Shown here one piece after another: positions 8,088-17,486 of a DNA stretch of 64,000 nt (positions are counted from its first letter, which is position 1; the number at the start of each line of letters is the position of its first letter). The DNA comes from Streptomyces canus (lineage in GTDB: Bacteria; Actinomycetota; Actinomycetes; Streptomycetales; Streptomycetaceae), in assembly GCF_030816965.1 (NCBI RefSeq), contig NZ_JAUSYQ010000002.1:8918001-8982000 (forward strand), read 5' to 3'. Below the pieces are notes generated by a model. It was given only the letters and a program-made list of their open reading frames with translations. It ran no database searches and was not told the origin of the DNA. A program made the translations under genes and the position numbers.

Positions 8088-9596
8088 TTGACCCACACCC
8101 CCCGCACCGACGTCCTCATCGTGGGCAGCGGCATCATGGGCTCCCTCGTGGCCCGCCTCCTGCGCCGCAGCGATCCGGCGCTGCACATCACCATGGCCGA
8201 CGGCGGCAGCCCGATCGGCGGTACCCCGGGGCGGCACCTGCACGACCTCGACGACCCCGACCTGTGGTCCCGCTACAACGAAAAGGTCGCCACCGGCATC
8301 CAGGGCATGTACACGGGAGCCGAGGTGGTCCGTGAGGCCGCGGGCAGCCTCCCCGACCTCGCCCCCGGCATGTTCCACGCGCTCGCCTTCGGCGAGGACG
8401 CCGAGGCGATGCCGCAGGCCGCGCTCGCCTGGAACGCGGGCGGCATGGGCGTCCACTGGACCGCCGCCACGCCGTGGCCGGCCGACGACGAGACCTTCGA
8501 CTTCGGCGACCCCGACGCCTGGGCGGCCGATCTCGACACCGCACGCCGACTGCTCGGCGTCACACCTGCGGCGATCGGCCCGACCAAGGTCGGCGAACTC
8601 GTCCTCGACGTCCTGCGTCGACGCTACGGCGGTGTCGGGCCCGCCGACCGGGCCCCGCAGCCCATGCCCATGGCCGTCACCCCCACACCGTCGGGCCCCA
8701 TGCCCCGCACGGCACCCGGGACGATCTTCCCCGCGCTCGCCCAGGGCGGCGATCCCGCCTTCACCCTGCTCACCGGCACCCTCGTGACCGCCCTCGGCCG
8801 GGACGCCGGCCGGGTCACCGGGGCCCGCCTGCGCCGCGTCGCCGACGGCACCGAGTCCGAACTCCGCGCCGGCACCGTGGTGGTGTGCGCCGACGCCCTG
8901 CGCACCCCGCAACTCCTGTACGCCTCCGGCATCCGCCCAAAGGCCCTGGGCCGTCACCTCAACGAGCACGCCTTCGTCACCGCCCGCGTCCTGCTCGACC
9001 TCGACCGGTTCGGCCTCGACCCCGGTGCCCTGCCCCTGCCGCGCCCCGGCGAGTTCAGCACGGACTCGCTGTGGCTGCCGTGCAACGGACCCGCCCAGCC
9101 CTTCCACGGCCAGATCATGAACCGCACCTACGTCGACGAGGCCGGCCGGCCCCTCGCGCACTCCGTCGGTCTGTCGCTGTACGTCCCCGTCGAGTCGCGC
9201 CCGCAGAACCGGCTGGTGTTCTCGGCGAGCGAGACCGACCTGGCCGGGCTGCCCCGCATCCGCGTCGAGTTCGGCTACTCCGAGACCGACCGCGCGCTGA
9301 TCCGCCGGGCGCTGGACGAAGTCCGGTCCGTCGCCCAGGAGTTCGGCCCCTTCGATCCCGCGACCGAGTCCACCGTGCTGCCGCCCGGTTCCTCACTGCA
9401 TCTCACCGGCACGGTCCGGGCAGGCGTCACCGACGACGGCACCGGCGTGTGCGACCCGGACGGGAGGGTGTGGGGCTTCGACAACCTGTACCTGGCGGGC
9501 AACGGAGTCGTTCCCACCGCGATGGCCGCCAACGTCACCCTGACCGGCGCCGTCACCGCGGTACGGGCCGCCCGTGCCGTCACCGCACGCACCTGA
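8088..9596 (+). CDS. GMC-family FAD-dependent oxidoreductase
   Basis: GMC oxidoreductase, 502 aa. The dinucleotide-binding motif VLIVGSGIMGSLVARLL starts at residue 5, and the C-terminal half ends with DNLYLAGNGVVPTAMAANVTL, the GMC FAD/active-site region. TTG 8088 with GGAG upstream is the best start; the true substrate could be a sugar, glycoside or inositol. The length and layout recall bacterial pyranose 2-oxidase and C-glycoside 3-oxidase relatives rather than choline or alcohol oxidases. No signal peptide is seen. Same-strand neighbours suggest a catabolic oxidation step. Confidence 0.85.
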   Translation: MTHTPRTDVLIVGSGIMGSLVARLLRRSDPALHITMADGGSPIGGTPGRHLHDLDDPDLWSRYNEKVATGIQGMYTGAEVVREAAGSLPDLAPGMFHALAFGEDAEAMPQAALAWNAGGMGVHWTAATPWPADDETFDFGDPDAWAADLDTARRLLGVTPAAIGPTKVGELVLDVLRRRYGGVGPADRAPQPMPMAVTPTPSGPMPRTAPGTIFPALAQGGDPAFTLLTGTLVTALGRDAGRVTGARLRRVADGTESELRAGTVVVCADALRTPQLLYASGIRPKALGRHLNEHAFVTARVLLDLDRFGLDPGALPLPRPGEFSTDSLWLPCNGPAQPFHGQIMNRTYVDEAGRPLAHSVGLSLYVPVESRPQNRLVFSASETDLAGLPRIRVEFGYSETDRALIRRALDEVRSVAQEFGPFDPATESTVLPPGSSLHLTGTVRAGVTDDGTGVCDPDGRVWGFDNLYLAGNGVVPTAMAANVTLTGAVTAVRAARAVTART

Positions 9597-9617
9597 ACCA
9601 CCGAGAGGAACCGAACC

Positions 9618-10229
9618 GTGATCGACATCGCCAGGGAATACCACGTGGCCCTGCCCGCCTGGATCGACGACGAACTCGCCGACGTGCCCGCCACCGTCCC
9701 CTCCCGCGAGGACCGGATGCGTCTCGTGCACCGCCTCGCCGACCGCAACTGGCGCGAGGGCAACGGCGGTCCGTTCGCCGCACTCGTCGCCGAGCGCGCG
9801 TCCGGCCGGATCGTCTCCGTCGGCGTCAACGTCGTCCTGTCCAGTGGAGTCTCCAGCGCGCACGCCGAGGTCGTCGCGCTAGGCCTCGCCCAGATGGCCA
9901 CCGGCAGCTGGGACCTCGGCGGGGACGGCCTGCCGTCTCACGAGCTGGTCGTCAACTGGCGTCCCTGCGTGCAGTGTTACGGGGCCACGATGTGGTCCGG
10001 GGTACGCGGCCTGGTGGTCGCGGGTCAGGGCCCGGAACTGGAGGAGATCACCACCTTCGACGAGGGCCCGGTCGGCTCCGACTGGGCCGAGCAGTTCGAG
10101 ACACGTGGCATCGAGGTCGTGGGAGACGTCCTGAGGGACGAGGCGCTCGCGGTGTTCCGCAACTACCGCAAGGCCGTTGACGAGTCCGACGAGGTCGTCG
10201 TCTACAACGCGCGCGGGGGAACCGAATGA
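9618..10229 (+). CDS. Cytidine/guanine deaminase-fold protein
   Basis: Zinc deaminase of the CDA superfamily, 203 aa. The zinc site is complete: HAE at residues 82-84 and PCVQC at 116-120. The order and spacing resemble guanine deaminase and tRNA-type deaminases more than true cytidine deaminase. GTG 9618 has a purine-rich GAGAGGAA upstream. It overlaps the next gene by four bases. A deaminase inside a sugar import and oxidation cluster is unexpected; the substrate may be a nucleoside-like or amino-substituted glycoside. Confidence 0.85.
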   Translation: MIDIAREYHVALPAWIDDELADVPATVPSREDRMRLVHRLADRNWREGNGGPFAALVAERASGRIVSVGVNVVLSSGVSSAHAEVVALGLAQMATGSWDLGGDGLPSHELVVNWRPCVQCYGATMWSGVRGLVVAGQGPELEEITTFDEGPVGSDWAEQFETRGIEVVGDVLRDEALAVFRNYRKAVDESDEVVVYNARGGTE

Positions 10230-11197
10230 GCCCTCGTTTCGCGACCGACGTCATCACCTTCTACCACCCCGGATTCTGGGGCCTCGACTCCGCCGACGCG
10301 GTCCGCGACTGGGCTGCGGATCACCCGGACCGCTTCTGGCAGCGGGTGCTGGACACGCTCGCCGAGACCGAGGTCACCGGCCTCGAGCTGACGTTCGCGC
10401 CCGGCGACATCGACGCGGCCCTGCGCGCCTACGGCAGCGCAGAGGCGTTCCGCCGGGAACTGGCCGACAGGGGCCTGGCCGTCGTCAGCGCCTTCGTCGC
10501 CGACAGCGACGCCCCCGACTGGCGGCACGGCGACAACCTCCCCGCGATCGTCGCCGACGCCGAGCGCCGCGCCGCGTTCCTCGCCGAGGTGGGCGCCGAC
10601 GTCCTCGTCGCCGGACTGCCGATGAGGACGACGTACGGCACCCGCCCGCCCTTCTTTGTCGACGCCGCCTACATGACCCGCATGGCCGACATCGCCCACG
10701 CGGTGGGCGAGGCGGTGTCCCGGTACGGGGTGCGGCTCGCCTTCCACACCGAGTCCCACAGCACCCTCTGGTACGAGCGGGACATCGACCTGTTCATGGC
10801 CCTGACCGACCCGCGCTATGTCTGGCTGTGCCCCGACTCCTGCCACATCGCCCTGGGCGGCGGCGACCCCGTCGCGGTGGCCCGGCGCCACACTCCGCGC
10901 ACAGCCCTGGCCCACTGGAAGGACGCGGTCGCCCCGATCGACGTCCACCTCACGATCGACGACACGGTGTACTCCCGGCAGCAGCCCTACATGACGGAGC
11001 TGGGCACGGGGATCGTCGACTGGGAGGGCTGGGCGGACGCGATGTCCGCAACGCCCGGCGCGGGTACGGTCCTGATCGAACTGGACGAGGCCGCCGATCC
11101 GGTGGCCGCGCTGAGGTCGGGAACGGCGGTGGCGAAGCGGGCGCTAGCGGCGCAGTTCTCCGTGGGCGGTCTCCGGGAGCCGCAGATAGACCAGTGA
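10226..11197 (+). CDS. IolE/xylose-isomerase-like TIM-barrel enzyme
   Basis: Sugar phosphate isomerase/epimerase family TIM barrel, 323 aa. A metal-binding set can be read: Glu176 in FHTESHS, Asp204 in CPDSCH, His230 in AHWKD and Glu285 in LIELDEA. This E-D-H-E pattern is found in inosose dehydratase IolE and in the large subunit of C-glycoside deglycosidases. ATG overlaps the deaminase stop (ATGA). The last 54 bases overlap the convergent MFS gene. It probably acts on the ketone made by the GMC enzyme. Confidence 0.85.
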   Translation: MSPRFATDVITFYHPGFWGLDSADAVRDWAADHPDRFWQRVLDTLAETEVTGLELTFAPGDIDAALRAYGSAEAFRRELADRGLAVVSAFVADSDAPDWRHGDNLPAIVADAERRAAFLAEVGADVLVAGLPMRTTYGTRPPFFVDAAYMTRMADIAHAVGEAVSRYGVRLAFHTESHSTLWYERDIDLFMALTDPRYVWLCPDSCHIALGGGDPVAVARRHTPRTALAHWKDAVAPIDVHLTIDDTVYSRQQPYMTELGTGIVDWEGWADAMSATPGAGTVLIELDEAADPVAALRSGTAVAKRALAAQFSVGGLREPQIDQ

Positions 11198-12430
11198 CGA
11201 GCCGAGGCAGAGGGCGGCCACGTACCACGGAAACACTCCCGCGTGCCCCAACTCCTTGAACAGCGTGCCCACATACGGTGCCGTCCCCCCGAACACCGCG
11301 ACCGTCAACGAGTAGGGGAACCCGATCCCGGCCGCCCGCACCCGCGCCGGGAACACCTCCGCGTTCACCGCCGCGCTGATCGACGTGAACCCGGTCAGCA
11401 ACACCATCCCCGCGCACTGCACGAGCAGCAGCACCACGAAGGAGTCCCGCAGCGCGTGCAGCAGCGGCACGCTCAGCAGCGCGAAGCCCAGCCCGAAGAA
11501 CAGCAGCAACGGCCGGCGCCCGAAGCGGTCCGACAGCAAACCGCCGAGCGGCTGAAGCACCCCGAAGAAGGCGAGCGAGATCGTCCCTGCGAGCAACGCG
11601 TCCGACTTGTCGACACCGGCATTCAGCTCGGCGTACGTCGGCAGATACGACGTCCACGTGTAGTACGCGATCGTGCCGCCCATCGTGATCCCGCAGATCA
11701 GCAGGGACTCGCGCGGATGGCGTCGCAACCCCTCAAGGAGCCCGGGACGCGGCGCCCGCCGCTGCTCCTCGCTGCGCGTCTCCCGCGCGCCTTGCCGGAT
11801 CCAGAACCCGACCAGGGACAGCACGGCCCCGAGGACGAACGGGACGCGCCACCCCCAGCTGTCCATCCGCCCCTCGTTCAGCGTGGCCACCAGCAGTGTG
11901 GCTGTCCCGGACGCGAGAAGCTGCCCGGCCGTCGTCGAGACGTACTGGAAGCTGGAGAACAGCCCGCGTCGGCCGGGCCGCGCCGACTCGACCAGGAAGG
12001 TCGTCGAGGCCGCGAACTCCCCGCCCACGGACAGACCTTGGAGCAGCCGCGCGAGCACCAGCACGACGGGGGAGAGGACGCCGACCGCCGCGTACGTCGG
12101 TGTCAGTCCGACCAGGAGACTGCTGCCGCCCATCAGCAGAATGGTGACCGTCAGCGCCGAGCGCCGCCCGTGCCGGTCCGCGATCGCCCCCATCAGCAGT
12201 CCGCCGACCGGCCGCATGAAGAACCCCACGGCGAACACCGCGAACGTCGACAGCAGCGGCACCAGCGAGTTGTCCGCGCCCTTGGGGAAGACTGCGCCGG
12301 CGATGTAGGTGGCCAGAAACGTGTAGGCGTACCAGTCGTACCACTCCACGGCATTGCCCACGGAGGCGGCGAGAAGCTGCCGTACGGGTCGTTCTGTGGG
12401 CGGCGCGTCCGGAAGTGGCGTCTCTGTCAT
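11144..12430 (-). CDS. MFS transporter, metabolite:H+ symporter family
   Basis: Twelve-segment major facilitator, 428 aa, of the metabolite:H+ symporter type (ProP/KgtP-like): it starts QLLAASVGNAVEWYDWY and has the loop motif GAIADRHGRRSAL after segment 2 and LSDRFGRRPLL after segment 8. ATG 12430 gives the canonical N-terminus; an in-frame ATG lies at 12445. Likely substrate is an organic acid or osmolyte. Its 3' end overlaps the convergent TIM-barrel gene, and it is divergent from phospholipase C. Confidence 0.88.
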   Translation of the reverse strand: MTETPLPDAPPTERPVRQLLAASVGNAVEWYDWYAYTFLATYIAGAVFPKGADNSLVPLLSTFAVFAVGFFMRPVGGLLMGAIADRHGRRSALTVTILLMGGSSLLVGLTPTYAAVGVLSPVVLVLARLLQGLSVGGEFAASTTFLVESARPGRRGLFSSFQYVSTTAGQLLASGTATLLVATLNEGRMDSWGWRVPFVLGAVLSLVGFWIRQGARETRSEEQRRAPRPGLLEGLRRHPRESLLICGITMGGTIAYYTWTSYLPTYAELNAGVDKSDALLAGTISLAFFGVLQPLGGLLSDRFGRRPLLLFFGLGFALLSVPLLHALRDSFVVLLLVQCAGMVLLTGFTSISAAVNAEVFPARVRAAGIGFPYSLTVAVFGGTAPYVGTLFKELGHAGVFPWYVAALCLGSSLVYLRLPETAHGELRR

Positions 12431-12598
12431 GATCGCGACCATCCCCCGATCGAGGTCCGGCACACCTCCCGTACCCATGACTTTCACATCAGCGCCACCG
12501 GACCCTTCCCTGACGTTTGTTGCACTTGGAACACTCGCTGCGCGCACCTTCCGTCTCGTTCCGGTCATCGGTGCGCAGGATGGAAAGGTCCCTCACCC

Positions 12599-14653
12599 AT
12601 GTCCGATGTCAACCGGCGCAGATTCCTGCAACTCGCGGGTGCCACCACGGCCTTCACCGCCCTGTCGAGCAGCATCCAGCGCGCCGCCGCGCTTCCGGCC
12701 CACCACCGCACGGGGACGATCGAGGACGTCGAGCACGTCGTCGTCCTGATGCAGGAGAACCGGTCCTTCGACCACTACTTCGGCTCGCTCAGGGGTGTTC
12801 GCGGTTTCGGCGACCCGCGCCCGGTGACCCTGCAGAACGGCAAGTCCGTCTGGCATCAGGAGGACGCGAAGGGCAAGGACATCCTGCCGTTCCGCCCCGA
12901 CGCCGACGACCTGGGCCTGCAGTTCATCCAGGACCTCCCGCACGGCTGGAACGACGGACATGCCGCCTTCAACGGTGGCAAGTACGACAAATGGGTCCCG
13001 AACAAGAGCTCCACGACCATGGCGTACCTGACCCGCGAGGACATCCCGTTCCACTACGCCCTCGCCGACTCGTTCACCGTCTGCGACGCCTACCACTGCT
13101 CGTTCATCGGCTCGACCGACCCGAACCGCTACTACCTGTGGACGGGCTACACGGGTAACGACGGCCAGGGCGGCGGCCCCGTCCTCGGCAACGACGAGGT
13201 CGGCTACGGCTGGACGACCTACCCCGAGCGCCTGGAGAAGGCCGGCGTCTCCTGGAAGATCTACCAGGACGTCGGCGACGGCCTCGACGCGAACGGCTCC
13301 TGGGGCTGGATCCCGGACGCCTACCGGGGCAACTACGGCGACAACTCGCTGCTCTACTTCAACCAGTACCGGAACGCCAAGCCCGGCGACCCGCTGTACG
13401 ACAAGGCCCGCACCGGCACGGACTACACCAAGGGCGAGGGCTACTTCGACCAGCTCAAGGCCGACGTGAAGGCCGGAAAGCTGCCCCAGGTCTCCTGGAT
13501 CGTCGCCCCCGAGGCCTTCACCGAGCACCCCAACTGGCCCGCGAACTACGGCGCCTGGTACATCGCCCAGGTCCTGGACGCGCTCACCTCCGACCCGAAG
13601 GTATGGGCGAAGACCGCCCTGTTCATCACCTACGACGAGAACGACGGCTTCTTCGACCACGTGGTCCCCGCCTTCCCGCCAGGCTCCGCGGCCCAGGGCA
13701 AGTCCACGGTCGACCCCTCTCTCGACCTGTTCAAGGGCGACAGCAGCCACCCGGCCGGCCCCTACGGCCTCGGCCAGCGCGTGCCCATGCTCGTCGTCTC
13801 GCCCTGGAGCAAGGGCGGTTACGTCTGCTCCGAGACGCTCGACCACACCTCGATCATCCGGTTCCTGGAGAGCCGCTTCGGCGTCCACGAGCCCAACATC
13901 TCGCCCTGGCGGCGCGCGGTCTGCGGCGACCTCACCTCCGCCTTCGACTTCTCCCGCAAGGACACCAGGCCGGTCGCCCTCCCGGACACCGACGGCTACG
14001 AGCCGCCGGACCGCGAGCGCCACCCCGACTACGTGCCCGCCCCGCCCGCCGTCGGAGCCCTGCCGAAGCAGGAGCGCGGCCTGCGCCCCGCCCGCCCGCT
14101 GAAGTACGCCCCGCACGTGGACGGTTCGGTGGACGCAGCGAACGGCAGGTTCACGCTGACCTTCGCCTCCGGCGCCGAGGTGGGCGCCGCGTTCCTGGTG
14201 ACCTCCGGCAACCGCACCGACGGGCCCTGGAGCTACACCACCGAGGCCGGCAAGACCGTCTCGGACACCTGGAACTCGGCGTACTCGAAGGGGTCGTACG
14301 ACCTGACCGTGCACGGCCCGGCCGGTTTCCTGCGCGTCTTCAAGGGGCCGAACGGGACCGCCGGACCCGAGGCCACCGCCCGATACGACGGTGACGACGT
14401 CGAGCTGACGTTCACCAACAAGGGCTCCGGCACGGTCCGTCTGAAGGTCGTGAGCGGCTACGGCGACCCGGCGAGGACCTTCACCGTGCGGGCAGGTGCC
14501 ACCGCCCGGCACACCTTCCGCCTCGCCAGGAGCCGTCGCTGGTACGACCTGACGGTCACCTCCGACGCCGATCCGGCGTTCCTCAGGCGATTCGCCGGAC
14601 ATGTCGAGAACGGGCGTACCGGAGTGAGTGATCCGGCCGTAATCACCAGGTAA
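12599..14653 (+). CDS. Phosphocholine-type phospholipase C, Tat-secreted
   Basis: Phospholipase C of the PlcC/acid phosphatase family, 684 aa. A Tat signal (NRRRFLQLAGATTAF) is followed by the phosphoesterase domain with MQENRSFDHYFGSLRGVRGFGDPR near residues 56-80 and FITYDENDGFFDHV near 340, both family hallmarks. Two C-terminal repeats of the DUF756 type begin around residue 500. ATG 12599 has GGAAAGG ten bases upstream. It hydrolyses phosphatidylcholine-like lipids outside the cell, typically under phosphate limitation; I did not find a clear pair of Pho boxes upstream. Confidence 0.9.
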   Translation: MSDVNRRRFLQLAGATTAFTALSSSIQRAAALPAHHRTGTIEDVEHVVVLMQENRSFDHYFGSLRGVRGFGDPRPVTLQNGKSVWHQEDAKGKDILPFRPDADDLGLQFIQDLPHGWNDGHAAFNGGKYDKWVPNKSSTTMAYLTREDIPFHYALADSFTVCDAYHCSFIGSTDPNRYYLWTGYTGNDGQGGGPVLGNDEVGYGWTTYPERLEKAGVSWKIYQDVGDGLDANGSWGWIPDAYRGNYGDNSLLYFNQYRNAKPGDPLYDKARTGTDYTKGEGYFDQLKADVKAGKLPQVSWIVAPEAFTEHPNWPANYGAWYIAQVLDALTSDPKVWAKTALFITYDENDGFFDHVVPAFPPGSAAQGKSTVDPSLDLFKGDSSHPAGPYGLGQRVPMLVVSPWSKGGYVCSETLDHTSIIRFLESRFGVHEPNISPWRRAVCGDLTSAFDFSRKDTRPVALPDTDGYEPPDRERHPDYVPAPPAVGALPKQERGLRPARPLKYAPHVDGSVDAANGRFTLTFASGAEVGAAFLVTSGNRTDGPWSYTTEAGKTVSDTWNSAYSKGSYDLTVHGPAGFLRVFKGPNGTAGPEATARYDGDDVELTFTNKGSGTVRLKVVSGYGDPARTFTVRAGATARHTFRLARSRRWYDLTVTSDADPAFLRRFAGHVENGRTGVSDPAVITR

Positions 14654-14704
14654 AGCCGCCGCAGGAGCGGTCGTTCACCTGGCCGGATCGCCGTGGTCCC
14701 GGGG

Positions 14705-14710
14705 TAGTGT
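14705..14710 (+). promoter_or_regulatory. -10 box of a leaderless gene
   Basis: TAGTGT lies six bases before GTG 14717 and there is no ribosome binding site, so transcription probably starts at or next to the start codon. Confidence 0.45.
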
Positions 14711-14716
14711 GCCCCG

Positions 14717-15580
14717 GTGACCACGCATTCGAACACACCTGCAGGCTGGTATCCCGATCCGCACGGAGCGTCCCAGACGCTCCGTTACTGGGACGGGGCG
14801 CAGTGGACCCAGCACACCCACCAGGACCAGCAGGCGGCGGGGCAGGCCCAGGCTCAGGCCGTGCAGGCCCCGCCGGTCCAGCAGGTGCCGCAGATGCCTC
14901 AGCAGTCGGCCGGTCCCGACCCGCGCGTGCAGCGTCAGGTGCAGCAGCAGGCCGGGGTCACCGGGGGCGGCCCCGGCGGCGGCACGCTGTTCTCCGAGCC
15001 GGTGCTCGTGGTCAACCAGAAGGCCAAGCTGATCGAGTTGACCAACGAGTACAAGGTCATGGATCAGAACGGCAACCAGGTCGGCTCCGTCACCCAGGTC
15101 GGGCAGAGTGCCTTCCGGAAGATCGTGCGGTTCCTCTGGAGCATCGACCAGTTCATGAAGATCAGGCTGGAGATCCGCGACGCCCACGGGCAGCCGGTCA
15201 TGCTGCTGACCCGGCCGGGGAAGATCTTCAAGTCGCGGGTGATCGTGGAGCGTCCGGACGGTTCGCCGGTCGGCGAGATCGTCCAGCAGAACATGATCGG
15301 GAAGATCAACTTCGCGATGATGGTGAACGGGCAGCAGGTCGGCGCGATCAAGGCGGAGAACTGGCGGGCCTGGAACTTCGCGATCGTCGACCACACCGGG
15401 AACGAGGTGGCCCGGATCACGAAGACGTGGGAGGGGCTCGCCAAGACGATGTTCACGACCGCGGACAACTACGTGCTGCAGATCCACTACCAGCTGCCCG
15501 AGCCGCTGCTGAGCCTTGTCCTCGCCACCGCGCTGACCGTCGACACGGCGCTGAAGCAGGACGCCCGCGGGTTCGGCTGA
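14717..15580 (+). CDS. DUF2510 plus scramblase-like (LURP-one) protein
   Basis: 287 aa. A short N-terminal DUF2510 module (PAGWYPDPHGASQTLRYWDG) is followed by a Gln/Pro-rich linker and, from about residue 90, a phospholipid scramblase/LURP-one-like beta barrel (VNQKAKLIELTNEYKVMDQ ... ADNYVLQI). The family is often annotated as phospholipid scramblase-related; its bacterial role is unknown. GTG 14717 has no ribosome binding site but a -10-like TAGTGT just upstream. Confidence 0.85.
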   Translation: MTTHSNTPAGWYPDPHGASQTLRYWDGAQWTQHTHQDQQAAGQAQAQAVQAPPVQQVPQMPQQSAGPDPRVQRQVQQQAGVTGGGPGGGTLFSEPVLVVNQKAKLIELTNEYKVMDQNGNQVGSVTQVGQSAFRKIVRFLWSIDQFMKIRLEIRDAHGQPVMLLTRPGKIFKSRVIVERPDGSPVGEIVQQNMIGKINFAMMVNGQQVGAIKAENWRAWNFAIVDHTGNEVARITKTWEGLAKTMFTTADNYVLQIHYQLPEPLLSLVLATALTVDTALKQDARGFG

Positions 15581-15604
15581 GCGTCCCCGCGGCGCTGAGC
15601 GTCC

Positions 15605-16552
15605 CTACAGCGGTGTGAGGTGTCCAGGCTCCGACTGCCGGGGCACACGCTTCTCCCGCAGCGCCGGTTCCACGGACGCCGTCGACGGTTCCAGTGCCAG
15701 TACCGCCGCCACCGGGTGGTCGTCGTCCGCCGGCACCGGGGACATCCGGGTCAGCAGCACCACACCCCATGCCGCCAGGCCGGCTCCCGCCAGTGCGAGC
15801 AGCACACCCGCCGCGCCGCCCCGCAGGCTCTCGCCCAGCAGGGACAGTCCGATCACCGCGGCGGCAACCGGGTTGGCCAGGGTCACCACCGCCAGCGGGG
15901 CGCCCAGGCCGTCACGGTAGGCCGTCTGCGAGAGCAGGAGTCCGCCCGCGGCGAAGGCTGCGACAAGCAGGGCCACGCCGATCACCTGGACGCTGAGAAG
16001 TGACTCGGAACGGTCCGTCGCGGCCACCGTCACGGTCTGGGTGAGCGCGGAGGCCACCCCCGAGGCGACCCCGGACGCCGACGCGTGCCGTATACCGGGC
16101 CGGGCGCCGGGGCGGGCCAGCAGACCGATCAGGGCCGCCGTCACCGCCGCCACCGCCACCGCCTCGGACGTGCTCAGCACCTTCCCGGGCGCGGACCCCG
16201 ACGCCACCACGAGGATCGCGGCGAGGCCGGCCAGCGTGTACGCGGTGCCGCGCCACTCCGTCGCGCTGACCCGGCGTCCCGCGATCCGCGCGCCCAGCGG
16301 CACCGCGGCGACCAGAGTGAGGGCGCCGAGCGGCTGGACCACGGTCAGGGGGCCGTACTTGAGGGCGACGACGTGCAGCAGGGCGGCCGCCGCGTTGAGC
16401 GCGACCGATCCCCACCAGGCGCCCGAGCTCAGCATCCGCAGCACACCCGAGCCGGGGTTGCGGGAGGCGAGGCGCTCCTGGGCGACGGCGGCGGCCGCGT
16501 AGGCGACGGAGGAGAGCAGGGAGAGGGCGAGGGCGAGCAGGGTGCCGTTCAT
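15605..16552 (-). CDS. DMT/EamA-type membrane transporter
   Basis: Integral membrane protein, 315 aa, about ten hydrophobic segments (from LLALALSLLSSVAYAAAAVA to GLAAWGVVLLTRM), with a hydrophilic C-terminal tail. It belongs to the drug/metabolite transporter superfamily (EamA or NIPA-like). ATG 16552 overlaps the stop of the upstream PAP2 gene (ATGA), so the two form an operon, probably controlled by the divergent TetR regulator. Substrate unknown. Confidence 0.85.
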   Translation of the reverse strand: MNGTLLALALSLLSSVAYAAAAVAQERLASRNPGSGVLRMLSSGAWWGSVALNAAAALLHVVALKYGPLTVVQPLGALTLVAAVPLGARIAGRRVSATEWRGTAYTLAGLAAILVVASGSAPGKVLSTSEAVAVAAVTAALIGLLARPGARPGIRHASASGVASGVASALTQTVTVAATDRSESLLSVQVIGVALLVAAFAAGGLLLSQTAYRDGLGAPLAVVTLANPVAAAVIGLSLLGESLRGGAAGVLLALAGAGLAAWGVVLLTRMSPVPADDDHPVAAVLALEPSTASVEPALREKRVPRQSEPGHLTPL

Positions 16553-17391
16553 CGGCCCGCTCCGACCAGGACGTTCTCCTTGGGTTCGGCCGGGGCGGGT
16601 TTCTTCTGCGCCCGGCCCGCAGTGGTGGCCGTCCGGTGCGGCGAGCGAAGCGAGATGGGGGTCCCCCCGGACGAAGTCCGGGGGCGAATGATCGCGAGGG
16701 CGGCGCCGAGCAGAGCCGTCGCCACGACCGCGTCCATCCAGTAATGGTTCGCCGTACCGACGATCACCAGCAGGGTCACCAGCGGGTGCAGCAGCCACAG
16801 CCAGCGTCCGCGCGAGCGGGTGGCCACGATCAGGCCGATCGCCACCATCAGGGCCCAGCCGAAGTGCAGCGAGGGCATCGCCGCGAACTGGTTGGAGAGG
16901 GTGTCGGTCTGCGGCGGGCCGTACACGGAGGGGCCGTAGATCTTCGCGGTGTCGACCAGGCCGGCCGCCGCGAGCATCCGCGGCGGGGCCAGCGGGAAGA
17001 CGAGGTGCAGCACCAGGGCGGCGCCGGTGAGCAGGGCGAGGATGCGGCGGGCCCAGACGTAGTGGGCGGGGCGCCTGAGGTACAGCCAGACCAGGAAGGC
17101 GACCGTGGCCGGGAAGTGGACGGTCGCGTAGTAGGTGTTCGCGACGTGCGCGAAGGTGTCGCCGTGCAGCAGCAGCGACTGCACCGAGCCCTCTGCGGGC
17201 AGATCCAGGACGCGTTCCCAGTGCCACACGCGGCCGGCGTTGCGGTAGGCCTCGGTGGTGTGGCCCGTGACCAGTTGCCGGCCGAACTTGTAGACGAGGA
17301 AGAGTCCTGCGACGAGCAGGAACTCACGGACGAGCGGCGGCCGCGCTATGGCGCTCGGCTTCGCTTCTGCAGGCTCGGTGCGGGCATTCAT
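16549..17391 (-). CDS. PAP2-family membrane phosphatase
   Basis: Six-segment membrane protein, 280 aa, of the PAP2_3 type (phosphatidic acid phosphatase / inositol phosphoceramide synthase-like). The catalytic motifs read MPSLHFGW and NHYWMD. It would dephosphorylate lipid phosphates at the membrane. The C-terminal tail (about residues 235-250, GGTPISLRSPHRT) is encoded by a widespread Streptomyces palindromic repeat rather than family sequence, so the normal end has been altered. Divergent from the TetR gene across an operator-like palindrome. Confidence 0.87.
   Translation of the reverse strand: MNARTEPAEAKPSAIARPPLVREFLLVAGLFLVYKFGRQLVTGHTTEAYRNAGRVWHWERVLDLPAEGSVQSLLLHGDTFAHVANTYYATVHFPATVAFLVWLYLRRPAHYVWARRILALLTGAALVLHLVFPLAPPRMLAAAGLVDTAKIYGPSVYGPPQTDTLSNQFAAMPSLHFGWALMVAIGLIVATRSRGRWLWLLHPLVTLLVIVGTANHYWMDAVVATALLGAALAIIRPRTSSGGTPISLRSPHRTATTAGRAQKKPAPAEPKENVLVGAGR
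16641..16685. repeat. Palindromic repeat inside the PAP2 coding sequence
   Basis: CCCCCGGAC (16664-16672) and GTCCGGGGG (16676-16684) flank GAA, preceded by GCGAGCGAAGCGAGATGGGG. This GAGCGAAGCGAGATGGGGG type repeat is common between Streptomyces genes. Here it is read in frame near the 3' end of the PAP2 gene. Confidence 0.7.
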
Positions 17392-17486
17392 CCCCCGGCC
17401 CCTTCGCTGATGGTGGTGCGATTACTGAAACCTGAACAAGTTGGTGACTCGTCCGGATTCCGAAACTCATCGATACGACATCGTAC

